Shown: positions 24,801 through 34,470 of the stretch, piece by piece | Position numbering within the stretch: position 1 is the first letter of the stretch | Layout of the letters: each line of letters opens with the position of its first letter | Source of the DNA: Symbiodinium natans | Taxonomy: Eukaryota; Sar; Dinophyceae; Suessiales; Symbiodiniaceae | Direction: 5' to 3' | Length of the DNA: 64,000 nt | NCBI GenBank assembly: GCA_905221605.1 | Contig: CAJNDS010002628.1 | Span: 188,763 to 252,762, forward strand | Translations under genes and position numbers: made by a program | The notes under the pieces: generated by a model | What the model was told of the DNA's origin: nothing | The model's input: the letters and a program-made list of their open reading frames with translations, nothing else | Database searches by the model: none

Positions 24801-24902
24801 CTTAGGGTTTAGGGTCGAAGTCCGAAACCCTCAGCCCCCAAAAGAGCACAGGCTCCAGCGGAGGTGCTGCTTGGCAGCATCTGGCCGTTCCTGTCCTCCT
24901 GA
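21840..24902 (+). CDS. hypothetical split gene, 8 small exons, 3' complete
   Basis: Inferred exons: 21,840-21,914; 22,026-22,051; 22,216-22,243; 22,737-22,793 (or to 22,826); 23,100-23,164; 23,306-23,383; 24,010-24,076; 24,852-24,902 (TGA). Each starts after AG (CAG, GAG or AAG) and all but the last precede a GT. Most donors are GTTTAGGG-like (GTTCAGG, GTTTTG, GTTTGG, GTTTAGG). Phases agree at every junction, and the sum of 447 nt is a multiple of three (148 residues plus stop, 5' end missing). The product is charged and helical-looking: exon 3 ends KDAVWMR, exon 4 begins QVEAVEDKLKAHWHLNRRF, exon 5 has KKKIRLLIKGESARLSRED, exon 6 EEHYGRASDVQTASLREMR. No family recognised. Exon choice was made by eye with freedom among frames, and an alternative last exon could run to 24,945. 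No 5' start is assigned. Confidence 0.42.
22110..22195 (-). repeat. TTTAGGG-type array
   Basis: GGTTTAGGG and GTTTTAGGG units. By the split-gene model it lies within the intron between exons 2 and 3 of the 21,840-24,902 model. Confidence 0.85.
23384..23620 (-). repeat. TTTAGGG-type array (donor side)
   Basis: Imperfect then perfect TTTAGGG units immediately downstream of the exon candidate ending at 23,383. Together with 23,725-24,003 it forms the inverted ends of one inferred intron (23,384-24,009). The ~100 bp between the arrays is open in one plus-strand frame (VEFRGVHMAVSLKGCKEQLQ), which I leave unassigned. Confidence 0.85.
23725..24003 (+). repeat. CCCTAAA array (~39 units, acceptor side)
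   Basis: Nearly perfect heptamers, followed by CAGCCCAG and the exon candidate 24,010-24,076, then TTTAGGG units from 24,077. Confidence 0.95.
24077..24205 (-). repeat. TTTAGGG array
   Basis: Begins GTTTAGGG at the 3' edge of the exon candidate and decays into TTTATTAGAG variants. Confidence 0.92.
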
Positions 24903-25235
24903 AGGTGACTGTGGTTGAGAAGGGATTCGGGCGGCGGGGGGGGGGGTTTAGGGTTTAGGGTTTAGGGTTTCGGGTTTAGGGTTTAGGGTTTAGGGTTTCG
25001 GGTTTAGGGTTTAGGGTTTGTAGTAGGGTCCAGGGTTAAGGTTTAGGGAGGGGTCGTACCCTAAACCCCTTAGCCTTAAACCCTAAACCTCAAAACCCGA
25101 AATCTTCAAAGCACAGCCTTAAGCCCTAAACCCTAAGTGGGGTTCAGGTCCGGGGTTTGGGGGTCTTTCGAGCTTAGGCACAGGGTTCAGGGTCTCAGGG
25201 GTTTAGGGTTTGGAGGTTAGGGTTTAGGGTTTAGG

Positions 25236-25350
25236 GGGTTTAGAGGGTTTAGAGGGTTTAGAGGGTTCAGAGGGTTTAGAGGGTTTAGAGGGTTTAGAGG
25301 GTTTAGAGGGTTTAGAGGGTTTAGAGGGTTTAGAGGGTTTAGAGGGTGTA
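25236..25350 (-). repeat. variant 9-mer array (GTTTAGAGG)n
   Basis: About 13 units of a nonamer derived from the telomeric heptamer. Confidence 0.92.
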
Positions 25351-25439
25351 GGGTTTAGGGTTTAGGGTGTTTGACTGCCATAGGCCTTCAATCCCGTAGG
25401 CGATGCAGTCGGTTTGTTGGTTCGTGCCATCCTCCGCAG

Positions 25440-25544
25440 GTACCCCCTGAACATAAACCGAAAAAGGGTACCGGGTGCTTTCCCTTTTTTACGAGTCTCG
25501 TGAGAGGCTTTGAAAAACACCAAATGGTCCAATGCAGCTTCTAA
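25440..25544 (+). CDS. possible terminal exon
   Basis: After a pyrimidine-rich CCATCCTCCGCAG acceptor there are 34 open codons ending in TAA (begins VPPEHKPKKGTGCFPFFTSL). No upstream partner exon was assigned. An open run of this length can occur by chance, so this is weak. Confidence 0.2.
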   Translation, partial: VPPEHKPKKGTGCFPFFTSLVRGFEKHQMVQCSF

Positions 25545-26261
25545 GAGGCTTACAGAGTTGCGCCGTCCTTTAACGACAGGGTTCGTTTTAGGTTTTGCTT
25601 TTGAGAGGGGCGCGCCTTGAGGGGGAGTTATCTACCTTGGCAGGACCGTTCGGAATTCAGGCTATGGGCTCCAGATGTTTTAGGACGTAGGGTTTAGGGC
25701 CTTAGGGCCTCAGGGCCTTAGGGCCTTAGGGTTTAGGTGTCGGGCATCTTCTACGCCTCGAAAAGCAGTTGCCAAGGGCCCGAAACCGTAACTTTACACC
25801 CCAAAAGCCAAAAGCACAAGGGACACCTGAAGGCTTAAAGGTTTGCATTCGAACCCTAAACCTTAAACCTTAAACCCTAAACCCTAAACCCTAAACCCTA
25901 AACCAGGGCTTGGGGTTCATGTTTGCGGACTTGGGGTTCTGGAGGTTGGGAAATCTCGTGCCTCTTGCTGCGCCTGCACCTGCCCAAGCGTTTCGAGTTT
26001 CACCCCCCTAGCACCTCGGCCCTTTGGGCCCACACGAGACCACCGCCACAGATCCAGAGTTAGCTCTTCGCTTGAAGCAGAATTTCTGGCAAGTCAGGAC
26101 ACAAATCAGAGCAGTACTCCTCAGGTCGCGAAAGGCCCTTCTTAGCCGACTCCTCTAGCCACTACCCGCAACTAAGCACGCCGAGCTGGCCAAAGTGCCT
26201 TCGTCACATGGCCTCGTCCCTGGGCGAAAACCGCCCGTGGTGACAGGCAGGCATTTGCGGT

Positions 26262-26595
26262 TTATAGGGTTTAGGGTTTAGGGTTTAGGGTTTAGCCCGC
26301 CCTAAGCCCCAAACCCCAAAAGCCCTAAACCTATACACCCAAATCCAGAACCCTAGACATCCCATACACCCTGTGCACCTTGTGCACCCTTGCACACCCT
26401 CGACACCTTGTACACCCTACACACCCTATACACACCTAAACCCTAAACCCTAAACCCCCTAAACCCCCTAAACCCCCTAAACCCCCCTAAACCCCCTAAA
26501 CCCCCTAAACCCCCTAAACACCCTAAACCCTAAACCCCTCAACCCCTAAACCCCTGAACCCCCGACTAAACCCCCTCGACCCCGCTGGCGAAGCC
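26262..26595. repeat. mixed telomeric arrays, CTAAACCCC variants
   Basis: A short TTTAGGG block (26,262-26,294) is followed by CACACCCT-type units and a CCCCCTAAA nonamer/decamer array (26,446-26,545). Confidence 0.85.
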
Positions 26596-27638
26596 ATGGC
26601 TGTGCTGGGCCCGGTGTCGCAACAGGAGGCGCCGAGGGGGGGCCATCACAGTGATGGTCTCTTTTTGGGGTTTTGGGGTTTTGGGGTTTAGGGTTTAGGG
26701 TTTAGGGTTTACAGGGTTTAGTGGTTGGGGGGGTTTTAGGATGGAATGCCGGATTTGTGTTTCATCAAGGCTGTGGACACGTCCGATCCCCGAAAGGGGT
26801 AGGATTGAGGGAATAGAATTTAGGGTTGAGGGTTTAGGGCTTGTAGGGCTTACAGGCTTTCTAGTTGGGGGTTTAGGATTTAGGGTTGAGGGTTTAGGGG
26901 GTTTAGGGTTTAGGGTTCAGGGCTTATAGGGTTTGTAGGGTTTGCAGGGTTTATATGGCCTAGAGGATTGATGGGGTTTACAGGGTGAATAGGGTGCACT
27001 GGGTGTATAGGGTTTATCGGGTTTCTTCGGTTTAGGGTTTGATGGTTTCGGTTCCCTATCGCGGCTCCACAGGGTTCACGGCCTCATCATCTTCTGTCCA
27101 TTGTTTTGTGCTGCCCTCCGAAGCAGTATCTTGTGGCGTCCAGAACTTATGCTACTAGTACACCACATGCGGAAGCATCTACCATAATATGGGCTTTTGG
27201 TGTTCGCTATACGATCGGAGCAGGTACATTATTAACCCTTTTCTAGCTTGAGGCCCGTACTTTACCTCAACGTCCATGTCGGGTTTATTAGGTTTTCGGG
27301 GTTTGGGGTTTTGAGGCTTCAGGGTTTAACTTGACGGTGGAAAAGTTTTGGGCTTGCGGCTTAGGTGAGCGCAGGACCTTATAGACCTCCATGGTGTTCA
27401 GGATGTTGTTTCGTAGGGACCTCTTCGGACTTCTCAGCTTCTGTTGAACCCTGAGCCTAAACCCTAAACCCTAAACCCTAAACCCTAAACCCTAAACCCT
27501 AAACCCCAAACCCAAAGAGCCCCTCCGGGTAGCAAGGTCTCCAAGCACCTCAAGGGCCTCTCCCGAGCCCACTACATCTACCACTCGCCCGAGCGCCGGC
27601 GCGATGTGGATGGTGACGAGGAGCACGCTGAGGGCTGA
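26596..27638 (+). CDS. hypothetical two-exon small gene
   Basis: Inferred exon 1 is 26,596-26,669 (ATG, 24 codons plus two bases; MAVLGPVSQQEAPRGGHHSD...). Exon 2 is 27,533-27,638 (one base, 34 codons, TGA; contains KVSKHLKGLSRAHYIYHSPE). The donor GGTTTTGGGG opens a telomere-like array, and the acceptor GGGTAG follows a CCCTAAA array. Phases fit and the 180 nt give a 59-residue product. Exon 2 has a very strong G/C preference at third positions (about 29 of 34), unlike its flanks. Additional exons inside the 863-bp intron are possible. No family recognised. The 3' exon is better supported than the 5' one. Confidence 0.42.
27448..27512 (+). repeat. CCCTAAA array before terminal exon
   Basis: Seven to nine heptamers with CCCCAAA variants at the inner edge. 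Confidence 0.9.
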
Positions 27639-28025
27639 GGGCTTGTCGTTTCTTAAGAACCGGCTCTTACCCTAAAACCCCATGTAGGTGGCTTATGAAA
27701 CCGACTATTCTGGGCTCTTATACTTAAAATCCCTTATAGGGCTCACTCAAAATCACCGGGGTTAAAAAATTGGGGGCTGAGGCGGCTGAGGTGTGCAGGG
27801 TGTCGGGTGTCAGAGTCTAGGGTTGCAGGGTTTAGTTTAGGGGTTTCGGGTTAAGGGGTTTAGGGGTTTAGGGGCTTAGGGTTTAGGACATCTGACCCCC
27901 CCATGTTTTGGGGGATCCTTTGGTCCCCCGAAAAGCATGGTCTCCCCCAAACCCTAAACCCTAAACCCTAAACCCTAAACCCTAAACCCTAAACCCTGTC
28001 CCAGGGGGGCATGGTCTCCCCCCAG

Positions 28026-28105
28026 GAATCCACGGTTGTACGCCTTGGCCGCATGCTGGCCTCGGGGCTGCGAGCAGGACCTTGAAGTCTTCGAGGAACC
28101 CCGGG
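28026..28105 (+). CDS. exon candidate between inverted telomeric arrays
   Basis: A CCCCCCAG acceptor, an 80-nt GC-rich segment, and a GTTTAGGG donor. One frame reads NPRLYALAACWPRGCEQDLE and continues to the donor. Another frame ends in TGA (VVRLGRMLASGLRAGP). The correct phase is unresolved. Confidence 0.3.
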
Positions 28106-28192
28106 GTTTAGGGTTTAGGGTTTAGGGTTTAGGGTTTAGGGTTTAGGGTTTAGGGTTTAGGGTTTAGGGTTTAGGGTTTAGGGTTTAGGGTG
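28106..28192 (-). repeat. TTTAGGG array (12 units)
   Basis: Perfect heptamers directly at the edge of the exon candidate 28,026-28,105. Confidence 0.95.
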
Positions 28193-28377
28193 AACCCGAC
28201 AAGCTAAACCAAGAGCCCAAGAACTCTAAGCCCTAAACCCAAGAACCCTAAACCTTCAACCCTAAGCCCTAAGCCCTAAACCAAACCCTGCAAGCCTAAA
28301 CTCTGAGACCCCCCTCAACCTAAGAACCCCCTTAGCGATCCCACTAAGGTCACCCTAAAACCTAAGAGCTAAACCCT

Positions 28378-28517
28378 AATTAAACCCTAAACCCTAAACC
28401 CTAACTAAACCCTAAACCCTAAACCCTAAACCCTAAACCCTAAACCCTAAACCCTAAACCCTAAACCCTAAACCCTAAACCCTAAACCCTAAACCCTAAA
28501 CCCTAAACCCTAAACCC
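28378..28517 (+). repeat. CCCTAAA array (~19 units)
   Basis: Near-perfect heptamers ending CCCCACCCAG before the exon candidate 28,525-28,616. Confidence 0.95.
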
Positions 28518-28524
28518 CACCCAG

Positions 28525-31500
28525 GTCCCACACCGGGTGCACGAGCCGACCGCGCACGCGCAGCACCTAGCCCAGCTGCAGCGCCTCGTGCGCAGGAAGT
28601 GGGGAGTCCCCCCGAGGTTTAGGGTTTAGGGTTTAGGGTTTAGGGTTTAGGGTTTTGGGTTTAGGGTTTGGGGTTTGGGGTTTAGGGTTTGGGGTTTGGG
28701 GTTTGGGGTTTGGGGTTTGGGGTTTGGGGTTTGGGTGTGGGGCGTAAAAGAAATCCCTTAAACGGGTTTTACACGGGGATGTAAGGCGCCGAACACCGAG
28801 CCAGCAAACTAAGGCGCGCTTTACGGCACACAACAAGGGCACATTTACACCGTCAACCCTAAACCCTTGACCCGAAACCCCAAACCCTGAACCCTAAACC
28901 CTAAACCCGAAACCCTAGGCCCTAAAACACCCCAAACCCCAAAGCCCACAGACTCAAAGCCGAAGGTACGAGACCTACATGAGAAGCGAGGCTGGGAGCC
29001 TCAGGGCGGCCTGGGATCTGTCTGGCTGGTTCTTAGTAGGGAATACCCTGTCTAATCTTAGACCCTAAACCCTAATTCAAAAGCCCTAAACCCTAAACCC
29101 TGAACCCTGAACCCTTAAAGGGCATATGTAGGGCCCTAATTCCCTCATTCCCTGCTAAGAACCAGGGGGCTGAAGGGGGGTGAAGCGGGGCTTTTGGGTT
29201 GGGTGTTTTTGGATTTTTGGGTTTCGGGATGTTTTGGGTTTTCGGGTTTTTGGGGTTTTTGGGGATTGGGGTTTTAAGGCTTTAAGGTTTGGGATTCGGG
29301 GCCTATTCTTGGGCTTCACAAAAGATTGAAGTCGAGCCCCACAGTCCGTTGGGATGTTCCCCGTCCTACTAACTGTCTGAGTAGGGATTACCGTATGCCC
29401 GAATTATGACCCCTATTGCTGCTAGTATAAGGGGGAACATCCCAACGTCTATCCTTTGATCCATTTTTTGGGTTCCGTGTTAATACAGCTCGGAATGGAG
29501 GGGGGGGTGGGATCCACATTATGGGAGCCCTCTTGTGGCCTGTCTTGTAGTTTCCTCCTCATACTTGAGGTTCGGGTTTAGGGTTTAGGGTTTAGGGTTT
29601 CGGCCCATGCTGGCCCCGCCCCCCAAGAACGCCAGCGTCAGATGTCAGATCGATGACAGGTTCTCTGCGGGTATCTCGACACCCTGAGCCCTAAACCCTA
29701 AACCCTAAACCCTAAACCCTAAGCCCTAAACCCTAAACCCTAAACCCTAAACCGAACTCTAAAACCCGGAACCCCTGCACCAGAGTAGGGGCCCACACCC
29801 TAAATCCTGAACCCTACACCCGCAGTAGGGAACTTCGCCTGCCATGTCTTTGCCAGGTTCTTCAAGCCCCCCGAGCCTCTCTAGAGGTTTTGAAGGGCTT
29901 TAAGGGCTATGATGGCTTTAAGGTTTTTGAAAGGGCTTTTGGGGTGTTTTAAGGGCTTGACGCTTATCCGATGTAGGATTCTTGGGAGTTTCGGGTTTGG
30001 GCTTCAGTTTTCCCAAAAACGAAGCCGCCAAACCCGAAACGCCGCTTCTAACCTCCCCACCCTGCAGGCTGCGGCGGAGGCCCAGCTTCTTCCAGCAAGA
30101 CCACAGACGGCGCGCCGGCCCAGGCCCAGAAGTTTAGGGTTGAGGTTGAGGGTTCAGGGTTGAGGGTTTAGGGTTGAGGTCGAGGGTTCAGGGTTGAGGG
30201 TTGAGGGTTTAGGGGTGAGCGGGTTCCAGCGTTGTGCTTTGGGATGTTGTTTTTGTTGCTTTCAACTGTGGGTCGGGTATGGGGTCAAGGGTTTGAGGTT
30301 CTCAGGCTCAGGGTTCAGCGTTCGGAATTCAGAACACAGCGCCTGCACCACATTCGCGCGCGGGCCCGAGGGTGCAGGATTGAAGGGGTTCAGGGTTCAA
30401 AGGGTTGAGGGGCATAGTAGGGTTAAGGGCTAAACCCTAAACCCCTAAACCCTAAAACCCGAAGACCCTAATACCCAAATACCCTCCACCCTAAACTCTC
30501 AAACCCTAAACCCCCAAACCCCAAACCCCAAACCCCAAACCCCAAACCCCAAACCCCAAACCCCAAACCCCAAACCCCAAACCCCAAACCACAAACCCCA
30601 AACCCCAAACCCCAAACCCTAAACCCTAAACCCTAAACCCTAAACCCTAAACCCTAAACCCCTAAACCCTAAACCCTAAACCCTAAACCCTAAACCCTAA
30701 ACCCTAAACCCTAAACCCTAAACCCAGCGCACCCTCAAAGTCAGGTCCAAGGCGGTGGCCGCCGCCTCTGTGCCAGACATCTTCTGGTCCCTCCCTTCAG
30801 CCTGGCGGCCGACGATGGAGGATTCAGGGTTTAGGGTTTAGGGTTTAGGGTTTAGGGTTTAGGGTTTAGGGCTAGGGTTTAGGGTTTAGGGTTTGGGGGT
30901 TTAGGGGCCCTTTGAAGAATCGCAATGGGTATCTTGGGCAGTTGAGGTTTGGACTTTTTGTGGGATACTGAGGAAGATGATGTTGGCAAAGGCAAGCTCC
31001 TGCTTTGCTAGGGAGACCCTAAAACCCGAAACCCTAAACCCTAAACCCTAAACCCCCTATAGGAGCTTGCGGGAGTTCAAGGAACTTCTTGGTCGGTTGC
31101 TACGGGGGTCATATGTCTTGTGCTCGGACTCATGGATGCGCTATGGATGCGCTTCCTCCCCTTCGGATTCTCAGGGTTTTGGGTTTAGGGCTTGAAGAGT
31201 TTAGGTTTTAGGGTTTACGGTTCAGGGTTTAGGGTTTGGGGTTTAGGGTTTAGGGTTGTGGATTCAGAGAGGTGCAGGACACAAAGTGCTGGTTGAGGTG
31301 CCCGCTACGAATAGCGTGTTCTTCTTATTCTTCCTCCTTTTTTAGGTCAGTGGTGCCCTTTTGCATTTTTGGCTCTTTACCCTTATACAGTAACCAACCA
31401 TGGTTGCTGGCCTACCAAGCCTCGTCTCTCTAGGGACCTTTTTTTTTTTTTCTCTCTCTCTCTCTCTCTCTCTCCCCCCCTCTCTGTCAGTCTTTCTGTC

Positions 31501-31972
31501 TGTCCCTTCAGCAGGATTCATGTCGAGCAGCTCTCACAAAAATCGTCATTCAGCCAATCTCACATCCCCCCGCCAGACCCTGAGCTCCCTACCGGGTTTA
31601 CAGGGTGTATAGGGTGCGTAGCACTGACTTGCAGAGGCTCAAGAGTGCATAGTAGGGTTTGTAGGGTTTGTAGGGCTTCGTGCTGCTCCTAGGGCTTTTA
31701 GGGCTTGTAGGGTTTAGGGTTTCAACCCCCCTAAGCCGATTTCCCCCTCAAAGCAACCCTAAAACCCTAAACCCAAACCCTAAACGCTAATTAATCCCTA
31801 AACCCTAAACCCTAAACCCCAAACCCTAAACCCTAAACCCTAAACCCTAAACCCTAAACCCTGAGGACGTCCTGGTCGAGGTGGCGGCCTCCGGCAGTGG
31901 CCATGCCATGGCCGCAGCGGCGCTGGTGGGCGGCAGGGCCCTGGCCCCTTCGCGGCACCAGTTTTGTTTGGG
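28525..31972 (+). CDS. series of exon candidates of one or more split genes
   Basis: Segments flanked by AG and GT: 28,525-28,616 (VPHRVHEPTAHAQHLAQLQR..., strong G/C third positions); 29,826-29,886; 30,068-30,131 (acceptor CTTCTAACCTCCCCACCCTGCAG-like, donor GTTTAGGG); 30,728-30,828 (RTLKVRSKAVAAASVPDIFW...); 31,063-31,175 (LREFKELLGRLLRGSYVLCS...); 31,866-31,972 (DVLVEVAASGSGHAMAAAAL..., strong G/C third positions). The 30,728 and 31,063 segments join in frame. Other junctions are not resolved, so missing exons or more than one gene are possible. Several segments are also open on the minus strand with acceptable splice sites, so the strand is a judgement. No family recognised. Confidence 0.33.
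29348..29446. repeat. small inverted-repeat element
   Basis: GTTGGGATGTTCCCC (29,348-29,362) and its exact complement (29,432-29,446) bound ~99 bp. Its CTAGTATAAGGGGGAACATCC end resembles 46,752-46,772, suggesting a dispersed MITE-like family. Confidence 0.55.
30505..30727 (+). repeat. AAACCCC then CCCTAAA arrays
   Basis: About 15 units of the variant CCCCAAA (30,510-30,615) are followed by ~15 CCCTAAA units ending AAACCCAG at 30,727, the acceptor of an exon candidate. Confidence 0.95.
31797..31862 (+). repeat. CCCTAAA array
   Basis: Nine heptamers. The last is altered to CCCTGAG, supplying the AG before 31,866. Confidence 0.95.
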
Positions 31973-32070
31973 GTTTAGGGTTTAGGGTTTAGGGTTTAGG
32001 GTTTAGGGTTTAGGGTTTAGGGTTTAGGGTTGAGGGTTTAGGGTTTAGGGTTTAGGGTTTAGGGTTTAGG
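31973..32070 (-). repeat. TTTAGGG array (~14 units)
   Basis: Starts GTTTAGGG exactly at the end of the 31,866-31,972 exon candidate. Confidence 0.95.
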
Positions 32071-32109
32071 GTTGGCCCCACTTAGAACCCTTTGCAGGGT
32101 GTAGGGTTT

Positions 32110-32219
32110 ACTACTATTTGCTTAAGAACCCCAAAAGAACCGGAAATAATGATCCCTATATTCCCCTAAGTAAGGAAGAATATTGCCTATTTTTTGGGGG
32201 TTCTTAAGCAACTGGTAGT
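32110..32219. mobile_element. MITE-like element, family 1
   Basis: Terminal inverted repeats of 23 bp: ACTACTATTTGCTTAAGAAC at 32,110 and the inverted partner ending 32,219 (GGGGTTCTTAAGCAACTGGT plus AGT), two mismatches. Related copies are at 60,868-61,074 and, truncated, at ~41,712-41,782. Non-coding, 110 bp. The internal phrase CCCTATATTCCCCT is shared among copies. Confidence 0.75.
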
Positions 32220-32514
32220 TTGCGGATGACTGTAAACCATGCGTCGACAGAACCACATCTCACCTCTGCGGGAGGGAGTGGTCCTTCCAACCCCCCCCCC
32301 CCCCACAAGTAGCCCTGCACCCCTTAAACCCTCAACCCTGAAACCCTGAAACCCTAAACCCTAAAACCCTAAACCCTGAAACCCGAAAGCCTTAGCCAGA
32401 ACTTCCTTCTACTGCTACTGAAGCTCAGGTTTGTAGGGCGCGGATTCGGGCAAAACTCCAAAAGAGCGTAACGCCTCAAATCCATGCCTCAGCAGCCCCA
32501 TGAGTTCTAGGGTT

Positions 32515-32636
32515 AGTAGTTTCATGGGCCCTTCAAAGGGATCATGCCCCTTATATACCCTATACAAATTAGGGGCCCATACATCAGAACCCTTTAAAGG
32601 AAGTAGGGGACCATTTCAAGGGCCCATGAAACTACT
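32515..32636. mobile_element. MITE-like element, family 2
   Basis: A perfect 19-bp inverted repeat, AGTAGTTTCATGGGCCCTT (32,515-32,533) with its complement at 32,618-32,636, 122 bp in all. Non-coding. No clear target duplication. Confidence 0.65.
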
Positions 32637-32931
32637 CTTAGATACATCATCAGACCTCCTTAGAATTAGGGAATTCTATCCCCCATCCAAGACAACCTAG
32701 GCCAAAAAGCCCGCAAGGCTCCAACAACAATCAGAACCCCCTGCACCCCAAACAGTATGGGTCGTAGGGTTTAGGGTTCAGGGTGCAGGGGGATACTTAA
32801 GCTCTGAAACCAATAGCCCTGATCCACCTCCGAACCTCGGATCCTCCCGGCTCTGACGCAAGCTCGCCTTAGGGTTCAGGGCTTGGGACTTAGGGCTTAG
32901 GGTTTAGGGGTTAGGGCTTACCTGAACCCTA

Positions 32932-33045
32932 AGGGCTTAGGGCTTAGGGCTTAGGGCTTAGGGCTTAGGGCTTAGGGCTTAGGGCTTAGGGCTTAGGGCT
33001 TAGGGCTTAGGGCTTAGGGCTTAGGGCTTAGGGCTTAGGGCTTAG
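32932..33045 (-). repeat. variant heptamer array (GGGCTTA)n
   Basis: About 16 uniform GGGCTTA units, a one-base variant of GGGTTTA, indicating local homogenisation. Confidence 0.95.
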
Positions 33046-33599
33046 CGGGGGTTGGGGGTTTAGGGGTTTAGGGTCCAGGGTTTCGGGTTCAGGGTCTAGG
33101 GTTTAGGTTAGGGCTTGGGGTTTGCGGTTTTTTGAGCTTAGAGCGTAGAGTTTAGGGCTCAGGCTTTGGGGTTTGGGTTTTAGTAGGTTAGAATATGGTC
33201 CAGGGCCTACCCAGACCTCCAAACGGCCCAAACTAGTGGTTCTTCAACCCCCAATCCCTAAACCCTAAACCCTAAACCAGGACTCTCCGAAAGAGTTCCC
33301 AAAAGGGCCGACAACTTTGATCAAGCCGAGTTTTGGGCCAGTACAATGAGTACCTCGGTTGGGTTGAGGGCTTGGGGTGTAGCGTGTAAGGTGTGTTGAT
33401 GGCAAGCCTAAACCCTAAACCCGAGTCCTACAAACAACCCTGAAATCCAAATTCATCTCCAAAGAGTTTCCCAACACCAGGCCTGAAAAAAAAACACCAA
33501 TATATATACGAGGCAGGAACCTTTACGTATGATTTGACATAGGTCTTTTGTTTATATACAATGGACTATTTAAACCCTAATCTCTTTGGCCAGACACTT

Positions 33600-34470
33600 T
33601 CTGTTGCTGGCTCCTCCTGCCACAAAAGCAGAAGCATTTAAACCTTTGGAAGCTATTATAACTACTACATATTTAAACTTCAGCAGTTCAACCCTTGTTT
33701 TTTTTGAGAGAAAGGCAGTAACCACAGAATTGACGAGATTTCGGGCTTAGGGTAATGGACGGAAGGTTTCTACAAAGAAAAGGTCTAACCGAGTCTAACC
33801 ACAGAACTTGACGAATTTGGTGTGTAGGGTTTAGCCGAAGGCTTTTGAAGAGAAAGGGTCTAACCGACGCGCTTTTCTATACCGTATTGTTTTTACAAAA
33901 CCCACAGAAGCTACCTGAAACTAAATTGCACAACGTTCGTTTCGGTTGCTTCTTTATGTTTGCTGTCTTTGTTGAATAAGTTGTTCTTTCCGTAGACCTT
34001 GCGCTATTTCTCTTTTCTCAATGCATTTAGTTGCTCAACTTCAATTCCTTTTTTTCTCTCTCTGAAAATATGGTGGTTTCCATAGCCTTGTGCTGCTGTT
34101 CAATGCATTTTGTTTTGTTATTGTAGTATGAGCCACAGAATTCAATCGAAAGTCATGTGTCTAGGTCATCTGAAAGCTCTTTTATCTCTGTGTAGGTAAT
34201 GAGTGCCCTTGCCTCTTCTGAAAAGGGTCCTCCAAGGGCTCCCCTCTCTCCTTCTTCTTTTTTGGGGAATGACAGAGCTCCTGATTTACACCTTATGAAA
34301 AAGCCTTTCTCCTACTTGAAGAAGTGTTTCCTAGAAAGGGATAGAGGAGATCTTCCATTTCCTCGAGAGACAGATCTTTCATTGAAAACAAACACAGGAG
34401 GACTTTCATGTCCCATTAAGAGAGAGAGGAGCTCTCTCCTGCTGCATTAAAAGATAGAGGACATCGTTCG
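33600..34470. repeat. segmental duplication, copy A
   Basis: Matches 38,560-39,430 over most of its length at high identity by eye, with small indels (for example a ~40-bp deletion in copy B near 39,230). It contains an open frame of 83 codons at 34,199-34,450 that is interrupted in copy B and is not a recognised protein. Confidence 0.85.
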
